This document shows, in pieces, positions 26,873 through 36,332 of a stretch of 56,594 bases of DNA; the stretch's first letter is position 1, and the number at the start of each line of letters is the position of its first letter. The stretch covers positions 1 to 56,594 of the forward strand of contig JAOQAF010000203.1 in NCBI GenBank assembly GCA_025963735.1, read 5' to 3'. A program made the position numbers and the translations under genes. Source of the stretch: Bacteroidota bacterium. Lineage in GTDB: Bacteria; Bacteroidota; Bacteroidia; B-17B0; Aurantibacillaceae. The notes under the pieces were generated by a model that was given only the letters and a program-made list of their open reading frames with translations, was not told where the DNA came from and did not search any database.

Positions 26873-27895
26873 TTACATACCTTTTAAAACCTTTATCGTT
26901 TGCTCCAGCATTTCATTAGTAAAATCAAGATGCGTTACAAATCGAATAGTTTGTTTCCCAAAAGCAGCAATCTTAATGTTTTTTTCAGAAAGCTTTTTTT
27001 CAAATTCAGCACCGGTATACTTATCCTTTTTTAAATTAAAAATAATAATGTTAGTGTACACTGGCAGAATGGATTCAACATACGGGAGCGTTTTTAAAAC
27101 TGCCTCAAGTTGTTTCGCCTTTTTATGATCTTCTTTTAATCGCGTTAAATTATTTTTTAAAGCGTATAATCCCGCAGCGGCAAGAAAACCGGCCTGGCGC
27201 ATACCACCACCAAGCACCTTGCGAATCTTTCGACCTTTCTTAATGTGTGCTCTTGTGCCAAGCAACAGTGAACCAACCGGCGCTCCCAAACCTTTTGATA
27301 AGCATATGGATATCGTATCAAAATATTTTCCCATCTCCTGAGGCGACCCATTTGTTTCTGCCAATGCATTGAATATGCGGGCCCCATCCATATGCAGGGC
27401 AAGTCCTTTTGATTTACAAAGTTCGCTGATAGGTTTAATATCCTTTAAGGTGTAATAACTTCCGCCTGCCCTGTTCACAGTATTTTCAAGCGACACCAGT
27501 GAGGTTCGCGTTAACCAGTCCAGGTCAGGGTTAATATGCGGTTCAATAAGCTCAGCCGTTAGCCTTCCTTCATCTCCATTTATCAATTTAGCCTGAACCC
27601 CTGAGTTAAAAGAAATTCCTCCACCTTCATAATTATAAATATGCGAATTTACATCGCATACCAATTCTTCTCCGGGCTGCGTATGAATTTTAATTGCAAT
27701 CTGATTGGTCATTGTTCCACTCGGACAATATAACGCAGCTTCCTTACCAAAAAGTTCAGCGGCATACATTTCAAGTTCGTTAATGGTGGGGTCTTCATTG
27801 AACACATCATCGCCCACTTTTGAATGCATCATAAAATCAAGCATCTCTTTGGTTGGTCGGGTTACAGTATCACTTCTAAGATCAATAAATTCCAT
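26873..27895 (-). CDS. ltaE: Low-specificity L-threonine aldolase
   Basis: This 340-residue PLP enzyme of fold type I cleaves L-threonine or L-allo-threonine to glycine and acetaldehyde. It shows 'FIDLRSDTVTRPT' at the N-terminus, 'VGDDVFNEDPTINELE', 'PSGTMTNQIAI', 'HMDGARIFNALAE' (the PLP-interacting Asp at 170) and the Schiff-base lysine K201 in 'CLSKGLGAPVGS'. The length is normal. The start lies 1 bp after the E1 stop, so it is the second gene of that operon. Confidence 0.94.
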   Translation of the reverse strand: MEFIDLRSDTVTRPTKEMLDFMMHSKVGDDVFNEDPTINELEMYAAELFGKEAALYCPSGTMTNQIAIKIHTQPGEELVCDVNSHIYNYEGGGISFNSGVQAKLINGDEGRLTAELIEPHINPDLDWLTRTSLVSLENTVNRAGGSYYTLKDIKPISELCKSKGLALHMDGARIFNALAETNGSPQEMGKYFDTISICLSKGLGAPVGSLLLGTRAHIKKGRKIRKVLGGGMRQAGFLAAAGLYALKNNLTRLKEDHKKAKQLEAVLKTLPYVESILPVYTNIIIFNLKKDKYTGAEFEKKLSEKNIKIAAFGKQTIRFVTHLDFTNEMLEQTIKVLKGM

Positions 27896-27896
27896 A

Positions 27897-29894
27897 TCAA
27901 TAATTTTTTAGCTTCATTAATTTTTCTTTAAAACGCTCTTTAGGTAAAAAATTAATTTCAAGATCAGCGTTCATTGGCACCGGAGTATCCAGGCTCCCTT
28001 CACGCATTACCGGAGCATCCAGATATTCAAAACAATTTTCAGTGATGAGTGCAGCAATCTCCCCTCCTATTCCACCGGTTAAAGTATCCTCATGTAACAC
28101 AATCACCCGGCCGGTTTTTTTAGCGGAGGCATAAATTGTTTCAATATCCAACGGCGCCAAAGTTCTAAGATCTATCAGGTCGGCCTTTATTGTTTCGTTT
28201 TCCGATAATGCCTCCAGAGCCCAGTGAACACCTAATCCATAGGTAACGATGGTAATATCTTCGCCTTCTTTCACCAGGCGCGCTTTTCCAAATGGAATTG
28301 TATAATACTCATCCGGAACATCTTCGTTAATACTTCTGTAAAGGCCTTTATGTTCAAAAAACATAACAGGATTCGGGTCTTCAAAGGCAGCAAGCAATAA
28401 ACCCTTAGCGTCGGAAGGAAAGGCCGGATAAGCTATTTTTAATCCCGGAGTTTTAAAAAACCACGCTTCATTACTTTGACTGTGAAAAGGACCTGCTGCA
28501 ACACCCGCCCCTGTTGGCATACGCACCACCACGTCGGCATTTTGTTCCCAACGGTAATAACTCTTGGCAAGGTTGTTTACAATTTGTGTCATCCCTTCAC
28601 TTACAAAATCGGCAAACTGCATTTCAACCATGGCCTTATGACCATTGATACTAAGGCCAAAGCCCGTACCTAAAATTGCGCTTTCGCACAATGGCGTATT
28701 TCTTACGCGGTCTTTTCCAAACTCTTCAACAAATCCTTCAGTAATTTTAAAAACACCGCCATACTCTGCAATATCCTGACCCATTAAAACAAGATTTTTA
28801 TGTTTTTGCATGGCAAGGCGCATACCGTTACTGATAGCATCAATCAACCGCATATTTGTTTTGGTGCCGGAAGGCTGTGTATCTTCAATAACAACCGGTT
28901 TAAATAATTCGCTTACTTCTTTTTCTGTATCGGGCGGCGGCAATTTTTCAGCAAAAGCAATTTCCAATCCCCCTTCAATTTCTTTTTTAATCTCAGCCCT
29001 TGATTTTTCAATCATGTCTTCAGTAAGCACGCCTTCTGAAATTAAAAATTTTTCAAACGTACTTACAGGATCTTTTCTTCCCCACACATCAAATAGTTCT
29101 TTTGGAACGTATTTAGTTCCGCTTGCCTCTTCATGCCCGCGCATACGAAAGGTAACGCATTCAAGTAAAACAGGCCGAGGATTTTCGCGGATGCTTTCCG
29201 CTAAATTTTTTACGGTTTCATATACTTTTAAAACATTATTGCCATCAACCGTTATTCCTTCAATACCGTACCCAATGGCCTTATCGGCAAAGGATTTGCA
29301 TCTGAACTGTTCATTGCTTGGTGTACTTAAACCATAACCGTTATTCTCGATTATAAAAATTACAGGGAGATCCCATACGGCAGCTGTATTTATGCTTTCA
29401 TGGAAATCACCTTCACTGGCGCCGCCATCGCCGCTAAAAACCACCGTAACCTTTTTATTTTTTTTAATTTTATCAGCCAGCGCAATTCCATCAGCCACGC
29501 CCAACTGCGGACCAAGGTGTGAGATCATACCAACAATTTTATATTCCTGGGTCCCGAAATGAAAAGAACGGTCGCGCCCTTTTGTAAAGCCGCTTGGTTT
29601 ACCCTGAAACTGTGAAAACAAACGATTCAACGGAATTTCACGTGTTGTAAAAACACCAAGATTACGATGCATCGGTAAAATAAACTCATCTGTATTTAAC
29701 GCAGTAGCAACTCCAACGGAAATGGCTTCCTGACCTATGCCGCTGAACCACTTTGAAATTCTACCCTGACGAAGAAGCAGTAACATCTTCTCTTCAATCA
29801 TTCTCGGTTTTAAAATATTTTTATAAAGTTTAAGTAAAGTTTCGTCCTTATGCTTTTTACGGTCAAACTTTACGGGCATTTCGGCAGTTATCAT
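27897..29894 (-). CDS. Fused 2-oxoacid dehydrogenase E1 alpha/beta
   Basis: This 665-residue fusion combines the two E1 subunits of a 2-oxoacid dehydrogenase complex, most like the branched-chain type. The alpha half (~1-330) has the TPP motif 'FSGDGGASEGDFHESINTAAVWDLPVIFIIENNGYGLSTP' near 150-190 and 'RMRGHEEASGTKYVP'. The beta half (~345-665) has 'NMRLIDAISNGMRLAMQKHKNLVLMGQDIAEYGGVFKITEG', 'NTPLCESAILGTGFGLSINGHKAMVEMQFADF' and 'VILHEDTLTGGIGGEIAALI'. E2 and E3 are not in the window. It heads an operon with threonine aldolase. The exact substrate is inferred, not shown. Confidence 0.9.
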   Translation of the reverse strand: MITAEMPVKFDRKKHKDETLLKLYKNILKPRMIEEKMLLLLRQGRISKWFSGIGQEAISVGVATALNTDEFILPMHRNLGVFTTREIPLNRLFSQFQGKPSGFTKGRDRSFHFGTQEYKIVGMISHLGPQLGVADGIALADKIKKNKKVTVVFSGDGGASEGDFHESINTAAVWDLPVIFIIENNGYGLSTPSNEQFRCKSFADKAIGYGIEGITVDGNNVLKVYETVKNLAESIRENPRPVLLECVTFRMRGHEEASGTKYVPKELFDVWGRKDPVSTFEKFLISEGVLTEDMIEKSRAEIKKEIEGGLEIAFAEKLPPPDTEKEVSELFKPVVIEDTQPSGTKTNMRLIDAISNGMRLAMQKHKNLVLMGQDIAEYGGVFKITEGFVEEFGKDRVRNTPLCESAILGTGFGLSINGHKAMVEMQFADFVSEGMTQIVNNLAKSYYRWEQNADVVVRMPTGAGVAAGPFHSQSNEAWFFKTPGLKIAYPAFPSDAKGLLLAAFEDPNPVMFFEHKGLYRSINEDVPDEYYTIPFGKARLVKEGEDITIVTYGLGVHWALEALSENETIKADLIDLRTLAPLDIETIYASAKKTGRVIVLHEDTLTGGIGGEIAALITENCFEYLDAPVMREGSLDTPVPMNADLEINFLPKERFKEKLMKLKNY

Positions 29895-29948
29895 TGATAT
29901 TAAAAATTAGGTGATTTTGGTATTGCAAAAAATATTTTGAATATAATT

Positions 29949-30644
29949 TTAGCCTTTTTGTTTTCTGTTAATTAACACTGTAAATCCAAATCCGACATTA
30001 AACCAACTCATGTTATACCCGTTGTTTTTTTTGCTGATTTCTTCAAACTGATTGAACCGTGGTCCTTTAGGATCAAAGGTGCTGAAAAGGGTTGTATAGG
30101 AAAGCATGATGGAAAGACTCATGGTTTGTTTTTCATCCACAATAAAATTAACCGACATTTCAGGTTGTAAATAAGGGGTAGAAAAACTCTGCAAACCATA
30201 AGGCTGGTTTAACTGACTGGTATCTGCATTTACGTTCAGGTAATTTAATTGCATTAATCCTGAATTTAAAGAATAACTCATGTAAGCGGTAGAGTTAAAA
30301 AATTTGTCGACACCAATTTTAATAAACCCCGCATGAGCCATAATACGGGTATTGTAAGGCACGCTCGCATTAAAGTATTGGAACTTTAAAAATTTGTTGT
30401 TTTGAAAATGGGAGTTTTGATACCCTACACCTATAAAAAAATTACCGGCCAGCCTCACGTTAACGCTTAAATTAGCCTCGTAAACACCGCTGAAGCAGTT
30501 CCTGAACATTTGGCTGCTAACCGCGCGCGGAATACCAACATTGCCGCGGATAGTAACCAAAGCGTTGCGCTTGTCCGTTACCTTGTCCTGTGCAACACTA
30601 AATAAAGTACAAAGCAAGATGGCGGCTAAAAAATTTCTTCTCAT
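29949..30644 (-). CDS. Putative outer-membrane beta-barrel protein
   Basis: This 231-residue protein has a signal peptide (MRRNFLAAILLCTLFSVAQ). Alternating hydrophobic and aromatic strands such as 'NFFIGVGYQNSHF', 'AYMSYSLNSGLMQLNYL' and 'SWFNVGFGFTVLINRK' suggest a small barrel of about eight strands. The C-terminal strand lacks a terminal Phe. It is transcribed from its own region, divergent from the serine hydrolase. No specific family is recognised. Confidence 0.55.
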   Translation of the reverse strand: MRRNFLAAILLCTLFSVAQDKVTDKRNALVTIRGNVGIPRAVSSQMFRNCFSGVYEANLSVNVRLAGNFFIGVGYQNSHFQNNKFLKFQYFNASVPYNTRIMAHAGFIKIGVDKFFNSTAYMSYSLNSGLMQLNYLNVNADTSQLNQPYGLQSFSTPYLQPEMSVNFIVDEKQTMSLSIMLSYTTLFSTFDPKGPRFNQFEEISKKNNGYNMSWFNVGFGFTVLINRKQKG

Positions 30645-30707
30645 TTATTGTTTAAAGATAAAGGTTTATATCCTAACTCAAAAAGTATGTTTTTAGTATT
30701 TTAGAGG

Positions 30708-32126
30708 ATGCTTAAATCAATATTTTTCAGTGTTTTTTTGCTGTTTTTTTTAGCCCTGCAATCACAGGTAAACACGGCAGAAAACACTGAAATGGCCGGT
30801 AAAATAAAAAATTGCTACAACAGTAAAAAGTACAGCGAAATATATACTTTTTTTAGTTTGCCATTTAAAAGTAAAATGAGCGGGGATGAGTTTACAGGTT
30901 TTATGGAAAAAAACATTTTCCTATACCATCACCAGATTAAAAATTTCGAATTTCTGAGAAACGAAAACCTCTACTCGCTTTACCTTATGCATTTTTCAAA
31001 CGACGATCTATTAATGCGGCTTAATGTAAATGATTCAAATCAGATCGATCTGCTTCAGTTTTTACCGGATGAGCCGCAATTCAAAACAAAAATTAATGAA
31101 TATGGTTCAGATAACCTGCTTCGAAATGGTATGGATTCAATGATAGACAAAGTAGTGCGGGATTATATGCAGAGTCCGCAAAACTGTGGATTAAGCATTG
31201 GAATTAGTCAAAACGGAAAAAAATATTTTTATAATTATGGCGAAATTAAGCGCCGTTCAAAAAAGTCACCGTCGCCTTCCACCATTTATGAAATAGGATC
31301 GCTGACAAAAGTTTTTTGCGGAATTCTCTTTGCGCAGGCTGTCATTGAAAAAAAAGTAAAGCCGACTGACGATATTCGCTTATACCTGCCAAAAGGCAAC
31401 TATGCAAATCTTGAAACATCTGACCATTACATTCAGTTGATTCATTTAGCCAATCATACTTCGGGCCTTCCGCGTATTCCTGAAAATCTGAAGGATCAGG
31501 CAGAGTTTGATCCGCTAAATCCGTATAAACATTATAGTCGTCAGTTATTATTTTCTTATCTCGAACATGTTAAGTTATCCACCGAACCGGGAAGCATTTC
31601 AGAGTACTCAAATTTAGGAATGGGGTTATTGGGTATTATTTTAGAAAATGTTTATGGCAAACCTTTTGAAGAATTAATTACCGCTAAAATATGTCAACCT
31701 TATTTATTGAATAATACGAGAGTAATTTTAAATTCTGAACAAGAACCATTGTTAGCGCAGGGCTATAACGCGGGCGGAACTGAGACCCCTTCCTGGGAAT
31801 TAAATGCGTTGGTCTCAGCAGGCGGACTAAAGTCAACCATAAATGACATGATCACATTTCTTGAAAAAAACATAGACGAAAAAAATGAAGCCTTAAAATT
31901 ATCACAACAACCTACTTTTAATAAAGGCACCGAAATGGCCATGGGCTGGCAACTTCTAAAGACAAAATCAGGTAATACGTTAACATGGCATAATGGAGGA
32001 ACGTATGGCTCAAGCAGTTTTTGTGGTTTTATAAAAGAAAAAAACTGCGCAGTGGCGGTATTAAGTAATTCAGGAACCACGGTGGACCCTATAGCGCTTG
32101 CGATTCTTAGATTTTTACAAAAATAA
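30708..32126 (+). CDS. Serine hydrolase, beta-lactamase/class C type, exported
   Basis: This 472-residue protein has a signal peptide (1-20). A ~110-residue N-terminal domain resembles DUF3887 ('KIKNCYNSKKYSEIYTFFSLPFKSKM'). A beta-lactamase-fold serine hydrolase domain begins near residue 140. The catalytic motifs are present: S198-x-x-K201 in 'GSLTK', the tyrosine motif 'YSNLGMG' (~299-305), and 'HNGGTYG' in place of KTG near residue 429. The family covers DD-peptidases, esterases and AmpC-like proteins, so the substrate is not determined. It is monocistronic, with a convergent LpxR-like gene downstream. Confidence 0.88.
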   Translation: MLKSIFFSVFLLFFLALQSQVNTAENTEMAGKIKNCYNSKKYSEIYTFFSLPFKSKMSGDEFTGFMEKNIFLYHHQIKNFEFLRNENLYSLYLMHFSNDDLLMRLNVNDSNQIDLLQFLPDEPQFKTKINEYGSDNLLRNGMDSMIDKVVRDYMQSPQNCGLSIGISQNGKKYFYNYGEIKRRSKKSPSPSTIYEIGSLTKVFCGILFAQAVIEKKVKPTDDIRLYLPKGNYANLETSDHYIQLIHLANHTSGLPRIPENLKDQAEFDPLNPYKHYSRQLLFSYLEHVKLSTEPGSISEYSNLGMGLLGIILENVYGKPFEELITAKICQPYLLNNTRVILNSEQEPLLAQGYNAGGTETPSWELNALVSAGGLKSTINDMITFLEKNIDEKNEALKLSQQPTFNKGTEMAMGWQLLKTKSGNTLTWHNGGTYGSSSFCGFIKEKNCAVAVLSNSGTTVDPIALAILRFLQK

Positions 32127-32149
32127 TATTACGGCTCTGTTTAATTGTT

Positions 32150-33112
32150 CTAAAAACATACGGTAATATTACACCGTCCCCAACCATGATCTACGCCGGT
32201 TTCAAATTCTTTTGTAAGATAAGTACGCGCATACTCAATACTTAATCTCTTGTAGTTTAATACCACACTAAAGTACGATGAGAACACACCCCTTGTAACC
32301 TTATCTGCCGCAATCGTATGGATACTGTTACTGAAAGGACCGCCCTGTAAAGTGGCATTATAACCCACCGCTTTGCCTTTGGCTTTAACCGTAAAATACA
32401 ATTGAAGCTTATTTTCCTGCGCGTTTTTTATAACTCCCAAGTGTTTAAAATAAGAATTCATCTTGCCAAAACGCAAATGTAAACCTCCACCGGCGTCATC
32501 ATACAAGGTGCCGGCCCTGGCATCAGCGAAGGCTATCAGTTCCAAATACTTATGTGAACTTATTCCCTTTTCAAAAGAAACATTATAATTTAAAACAACA
32601 TCCTGGCTTAGTTGATTCTCCCAGCCAAGAGGTGCAATATTATCCAAACCTTTATGAATTCCTTTTTGCTCTTCTTCACATTTTGCGCATGGTCCTATGA
32701 TGCCGATATCAAGTTGTGTAGCCAGGCGTGTTTTTATTAACGGATCAATGGAGGTCAGAAAATGACGCATGACAAAGGTGCCGGTGTAAGGCCGTTCGAG
32801 CCGGTTAAGTGTATCAATCCGAATACTAATGGGCGTAAAACAATCCTGCTCAAACCGTAAGCCATAATAATTTTGCGCTTTCTTGTTAAGCCCTATAAGC
32901 GTTTTTGAAAAAGGTGATTTTTTAATAAAGGGCATTACTAATTCTACAATTACGCCTTGTGTATAATAGCGATCAGTAGCGCTGAAAAAATCATTATCAT
33001 AAATAAAGCTGAAGTACCGGTTGTTTTTTACAAGCTCGCGGTTTAAAGAATCTTGCTGGGCCAGGGCAAAGCATGCCTGTATTATTAAAATAAAAATTAA
33101 AACTTTTTTCAT
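32150..33112 (-). CDS. LpxR-like lipid A deacylase, outer membrane
   Basis: This 320-residue protein has a signal peptide (MKKVLIFILIIQACFALAQ). It has LpxR hallmarks: 'FSFIYDNDFFSATDRYYTQGV' with the Asn-Asp pair and following Tyr of the active region, 'GLRFEQDCFTPISIR', 'RPYTGTFVMRHF', and 'GIIGPCAKCEEEQKGIHKGLD' containing the putative catalytic His. LpxR removes the 3'-acyloxyacyl chain from lipid A in a Ca-dependent reaction in Salmonella (family knowledge). It starts 1 bp after the stop of the spermidine-synthase-like gene, so the two are cotranscribed. Confidence 0.85.
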   Translation of the reverse strand: MKKVLIFILIIQACFALAQQDSLNRELVKNNRYFSFIYDNDFFSATDRYYTQGVIVELVMPFIKKSPFSKTLIGLNKKAQNYYGLRFEQDCFTPISIRIDTLNRLERPYTGTFVMRHFLTSIDPLIKTRLATQLDIGIIGPCAKCEEEQKGIHKGLDNIAPLGWENQLSQDVVLNYNVSFEKGISSHKYLELIAFADARAGTLYDDAGGGLHLRFGKMNSYFKHLGVIKNAQENKLQLYFTVKAKGKAVGYNATLQGGPFSNSIHTIAADKVTRGVFSSYFSVVLNYKRLSIEYARTYLTKEFETGVDHGWGRCNITVCF

Positions 33113-33113
33113 T

Positions 33114-34562
33114 TTAATTATTCTGATAAAACCTTAAATAATTATTTCTCCAGGTTTTATTTGCCTCCGCATTATATTTTTCAAGTACCTGTTTATCGTC
33201 GGTATTAAGCAAATCAGTCAAGACTAACTCATTTTTTATTGAGTACACATCTTCTTTTCCCTTCCCGTTATGATAATCTTCCAGACAAGCAATAAAAATA
33301 ATGTTTCTGTGATTTTCATCTTTAGATAGTGAAGTGACTTTAGTTTTAAAACCTGCATGAACAAGCGTATTATAAAGAATGGAAGTGCCTTTGCCAAGTA
33401 ATTTATTACTATATCCGTGCCAGTTAATATACATGATGGCGCCTGGTTTTAAATTACTTTTAATTTTTTCAAGGCTTTCACTGGTGATGATATGGCCGGG
33501 TTGTTCTTCCGATTTATAAACATCAAAAACAATCAGGTCAAATTTATCCTTACAATGGTTTAAAAAATAGCGGCCGTCCTCACAAACTGTTTTAATTCTT
33601 TTATCAAGAAAAAAGAAATCTTTTGCTGCCTTAATTATTCGCTCATCAAACTCCACCCCGCATACCCTAGAATTTTTCTGAACCAGCAAATTTGCAATGC
33701 TTCCACCACCAAGGCCAACAAGTAAAGCACTTGAAGGAACTGTAGAATAAGGTATCAAAGTGTCCAACAGGTCGATATAACCTGATACTGATTTTTTTGT
33801 TTTAAGATCCATTTCTGTTTGAATGATGTTATTGATAGTTAACAGACGAACCGCGCGTTCATTACTTACAACATCCCTCACTTCAAGATGACCTAATATG
33901 CTGTCGGATTCCATTAACGATAAATTCTTTTTTAATGTGAATTGCAAATTGAGGTAAACGAACACGGCCAATAAAAACAAATGCGCCACCTTAATAATTT
34001 TAAAAACAAAAAGCGAACTAACAAAAAGAAGGCTTCCAAAAATTAAGAGTGTATAATTTAAGCCGATGAGAGGCATTAACCAAAAACCACATATAAATGT
34101 GGCGAGGATACCTCCCAGGGTAGAAACCGCGTACACAACACCACTTACCTTACCTGCATGATTTTCTGTATCTGATTGAAGCGCTATAAATAAAGGCGAT
34201 GAAGCGCCCAGAAAAAATACAGGAAAAAAAAGCAAACTAACGGTGCTTAAAACAACTGCCGGAAAAAAAGAAATATAAGAAATGCGGGGCACCAGATAAT
34301 AACTTATAACCGGCATTAAAATTAAAAAAAGCGACGCTGCCATTAAAATGCCGAAAAGTTTTTTAGCAGGATCCGGGCGTTGTGTGATGAGCCCGCCAAA
34401 AAAATAACCGAGGGCAAGAGCAGCTAAAGTTATTCCCATAACAGATGCCCATACATACAAACTGCTTCCGAAAATGGGCGATAACAGTTTTGCCCCGCAC
34501 AGCTCTGCTGCCATTACAGCGGCGCCTTCAATAAAACTTAAGAATAAAAGTTTACGTAGCAT
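33114..34562 (-). CDS. Membrane-fused spermidine synthase-like protein
   Basis: This protein of about 482 residues has two parts. The N-terminal ~220 residues hold seven or eight membrane helices and begin 'EGAAVMAAELCGAKLLSPIFG', the usual signature of fused MFS/spermidine synthase proteins. The C-terminal part is a SAM/dcSAM-binding Rossmann domain: 'ALLVGLGGGSIANLLV', 'VCGVEFDERIIKAAKDFF' and 'DGRYFLNHCKDKFDLIVFDVYKSEEQPGHIIT'. True polyamine synthesis is not assured in this membrane-bound branch. The start is ATG at 34562; the preceding in-frame codon is TTG. It is followed at 1 bp by the LpxR-like gene. Confidence 0.85.
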   Translation of the reverse strand: MLRKLLFLSFIEGAAVMAAELCGAKLLSPIFGSSLYVWASVMGITLAALALGYFFGGLITQRPDPAKKLFGILMAASLFLILMPVISYYLVPRISYISFFPAVVLSTVSLLFFPVFFLGASSPLFIALQSDTENHAGKVSGVVYAVSTLGGILATFICGFWLMPLIGLNYTLLIFGSLLFVSSLFVFKIIKVAHLFLLAVFVYLNLQFTLKKNLSLMESDSILGHLEVRDVVSNERAVRLLTINNIIQTEMDLKTKKSVSGYIDLLDTLIPYSTVPSSALLVGLGGGSIANLLVQKNSRVCGVEFDERIIKAAKDFFFLDKRIKTVCEDGRYFLNHCKDKFDLIVFDVYKSEEQPGHIITSESLEKIKSNLKPGAIMYINWHGYSNKLLGKGTSILYNTLVHAGFKTKVTSLSKDENHRNIIFIACLEDYHNGKGKEDVYSIKNELVLTDLLNTDDKQVLEKYNAEANKTWRNNYLRFYQNN

Positions 34563-34634
34563 CAATTACTAAATTACGGATTTTTACCCCACCCGTTACA
34601 CGAATTTGGATAACTGAATAATGAATTTATTTTT

Positions 34635-35414
34635 TTAGTTCACAACGCCAAATGTTATCAGCATGCCCATAACTAACATAAATAAACCAACAAACCACTT
34701 AAAAAATCCAATGCTTGTTTTTTTAAACAACTTGTTTCCAATCAATGCTCCTACCCATGCCGAACCTACAGCGAGCGCCAACAAGGGATAATTAGTTTCA
34801 TGATTTTTTAAAACAGTAAAATTGCTATACATACTTAGCCTCACCACATCCACAAGACAGGCAACCATAACACCGGTAGCAATAAAAACCTGTTTCTCAA
34901 GATTTAACCGCAATAAAAAAGCGCTTCGCAAAGCGCCCTGATGACCGGTTAAGCCGCCAAAGAATCCGCTCAGTAAACCACCAGGGATTAAGAAGTGCGA
35001 ATTAAAAGTGATGGATGAGAGTTGCTTAGAAAGTTCGATGATAGCGAAGATGATGATAAGAAAGCCAATTGTTACACCTGGCCAGGTAATGGTGCAATTA
35101 ATATTCATAAAGCTGTAAGAATATAAAATTGTATTTTCTTTACTTATTTGTCCTAATAAATAAGCACCGGCGAAAGCCGCAATTACAGAGGGTATTCCAA
35201 AGCGCAATACCACCTTAAGGTTAATGCTTTTAAAAACGAGAGCGAGTTTAAATACATTATTTAACAGGTGCACACATGCTGTAAGCGCCACGGCCACGGG
35301 CAAAGGATAATAAATGGCAAACACGGGCAGTAACAGCGTGCCTAAGCCAAAGCCCGAAAAAAAAGTAAGAAAAGAAGCAATGAGCGAAGTAATGGCTATT
35401 AAAAAATAGACCAT
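34635..35414 (-). CDS. TauE/SafE family sulfite exporter-like permease
   Basis: This membrane protein of about 259 residues has eight predicted helices. The TauE/SafE duplicated pattern shows as 'GFGLGTLLLPVFAIYYPLPVAVALTACVHLLNN' in the first half and 'GLLSGFFGGLTGHQGALRSAFLL' in the second. The family exports sulfite, sulfoacetate or related anions. I chose the ATG at 35414, which overlaps the end of the sugar kinase region by a TAAGATG junction, rather than the ATG nine codons upstream inside that gene. It is the last gene of the kinase-tauE operon. Confidence 0.88.
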   Translation of the reverse strand: MVYFLIAITSLIASFLTFFSGFGLGTLLLPVFAIYYPLPVAVALTACVHLLNNVFKLALVFKSINLKVVLRFGIPSVIAAFAGAYLLGQISKENTILYSYSFMNINCTITWPGVTIGFLIIIFAIIELSKQLSSITFNSHFLIPGGLLSGFFGGLTGHQGALRSAFLLRLNLEKQVFIATGVMVACLVDVVRLSMYSNFTVLKNHETNYPLLALAVGSAWVGALIGNKLFKKTSIGFFKWFVGLFMLVMGMLITFGVVN

Positions 35415-35415
35415 C

Positions 35416-36267
35416 TTATTTTTTCGAAGAATGATATTCAATTAATCCTTCGATGGGCGAGCGCACCACATTGCCAACTTCATAGCCATTTGCTTTTGCC
35501 GACTGTATGAAAATATCTTTATAAAAATAAGCTATGGACCCAACCGAATGCACTTTGTATTTTTTTGAATCGGTGTATTTATTAACCTGCTGAACAAAAA
35601 ATGAATTAAAACAGGTAAGTAACAATTCTTTAATAAAAGAATGCGTGGTGTGGTTACATACAAAACTATTAATGGACGCCAGGTACCGGCTTGGCATGGC
35701 GCTCTTGTACACGCCATTGAGAATTAATTCGCGGTTAAAGCCTTCGTGTTCAAAATCATGGTGAAGATCTTTTGGCAGCGTTCCTTCAAAATAAGCCTGA
35801 ATAAAATATTTTCCTATTTGCGCCCCGCTTCCATAGTCGCCCCACAGGTAACCAACAGAAGGCACATTTTCTAAAATGTGTTTGCCATTGAACAAACAAC
35901 TGTTACTGCCGGTCCCTAAAATGCAGGCAATGCCCCACTCCGTTTTACAAAGCGCGCGTGCCGCTGCCAACAGATCGTGTGCAACATGTATTTTAGGAAT
36001 GTGAAGCACGTTGCTCAGGCAATTTTCTATCATTACGCAATTCTCAAGCGTTGAGCAGCCTGCGCCATAATAGTATAAAACATTTATTTTACCTGAGTAT
36101 TGTTCAAGCGCGGGTTTTAAAGAAGCGAGAAGTTCACCGCTTATGAGTTCTTCGGTTTGGAAATAAGGATTAAAGCCAATTGTTTTTATTTGCTCAACTA
36201 CGGTTGATCCGTTGAGCAATACCCAATCTGTTTTTGTGGAGCCACTATCGGCAATAAGCGTATACAT
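35416..36267 (-). CDS. BadF/BadG-type ATPase, N-acetylglucosamine kinase-like
   Basis: This 283-residue ASKHA-fold protein shows the phosphate-1 loop 'IADSGSTKTDWVL' (residues 4-16), the phosphate-2 region 'GIACILGTGSNSCLF' (~112-126) and 'GDYGSGAQIGKYFIQAYFEG' (~145-165). This pattern is typical of the GlcNAc kinase (NagK-like) branch in Bacteroidota, which phosphorylates amino sugars recycled from the cell wall. It is cotranscribed with the TauE/SafE gene. The specific substrate is inferred from family resemblance only. Confidence 0.82.
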   Translation of the reverse strand: MYTLIADSGSTKTDWVLLNGSTVVEQIKTIGFNPYFQTEELISGELLASLKPALEQYSGKINVLYYYGAGCSTLENCVMIENCLSNVLHIPKIHVAHDLLAAARALCKTEWGIACILGTGSNSCLFNGKHILENVPSVGYLWGDYGSGAQIGKYFIQAYFEGTLPKDLHHDFEHEGFNRELILNGVYKSAMPSRYLASINSFVCNHTTHSFIKELLLTCFNSFFVQQVNKYTDSKKYKVHSVGSIAYFYKDIFIQSAKANGYEVGNVVRSPIEGLIEYHSSKK

Positions 36268-36288
36268 TGATGCAAATTAATTAAATAA

Positions 36289-36312
36289 AAAAAACCGCAC
36301 TGTGGCGGTTTT
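36289..36312 (-). terminator. Terminator hairpin after rpsP
   Basis: AAAACCGC and GCGGTTTT pair around a 6-base loop, flanked by A/T runs on both sides. It lies 20 bp beyond the rpsP stop and 22 bp upstream of the kinase start. Confidence 0.75.
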
Positions 36313-36332
36313 AATTAGTTATAAACTTTAGA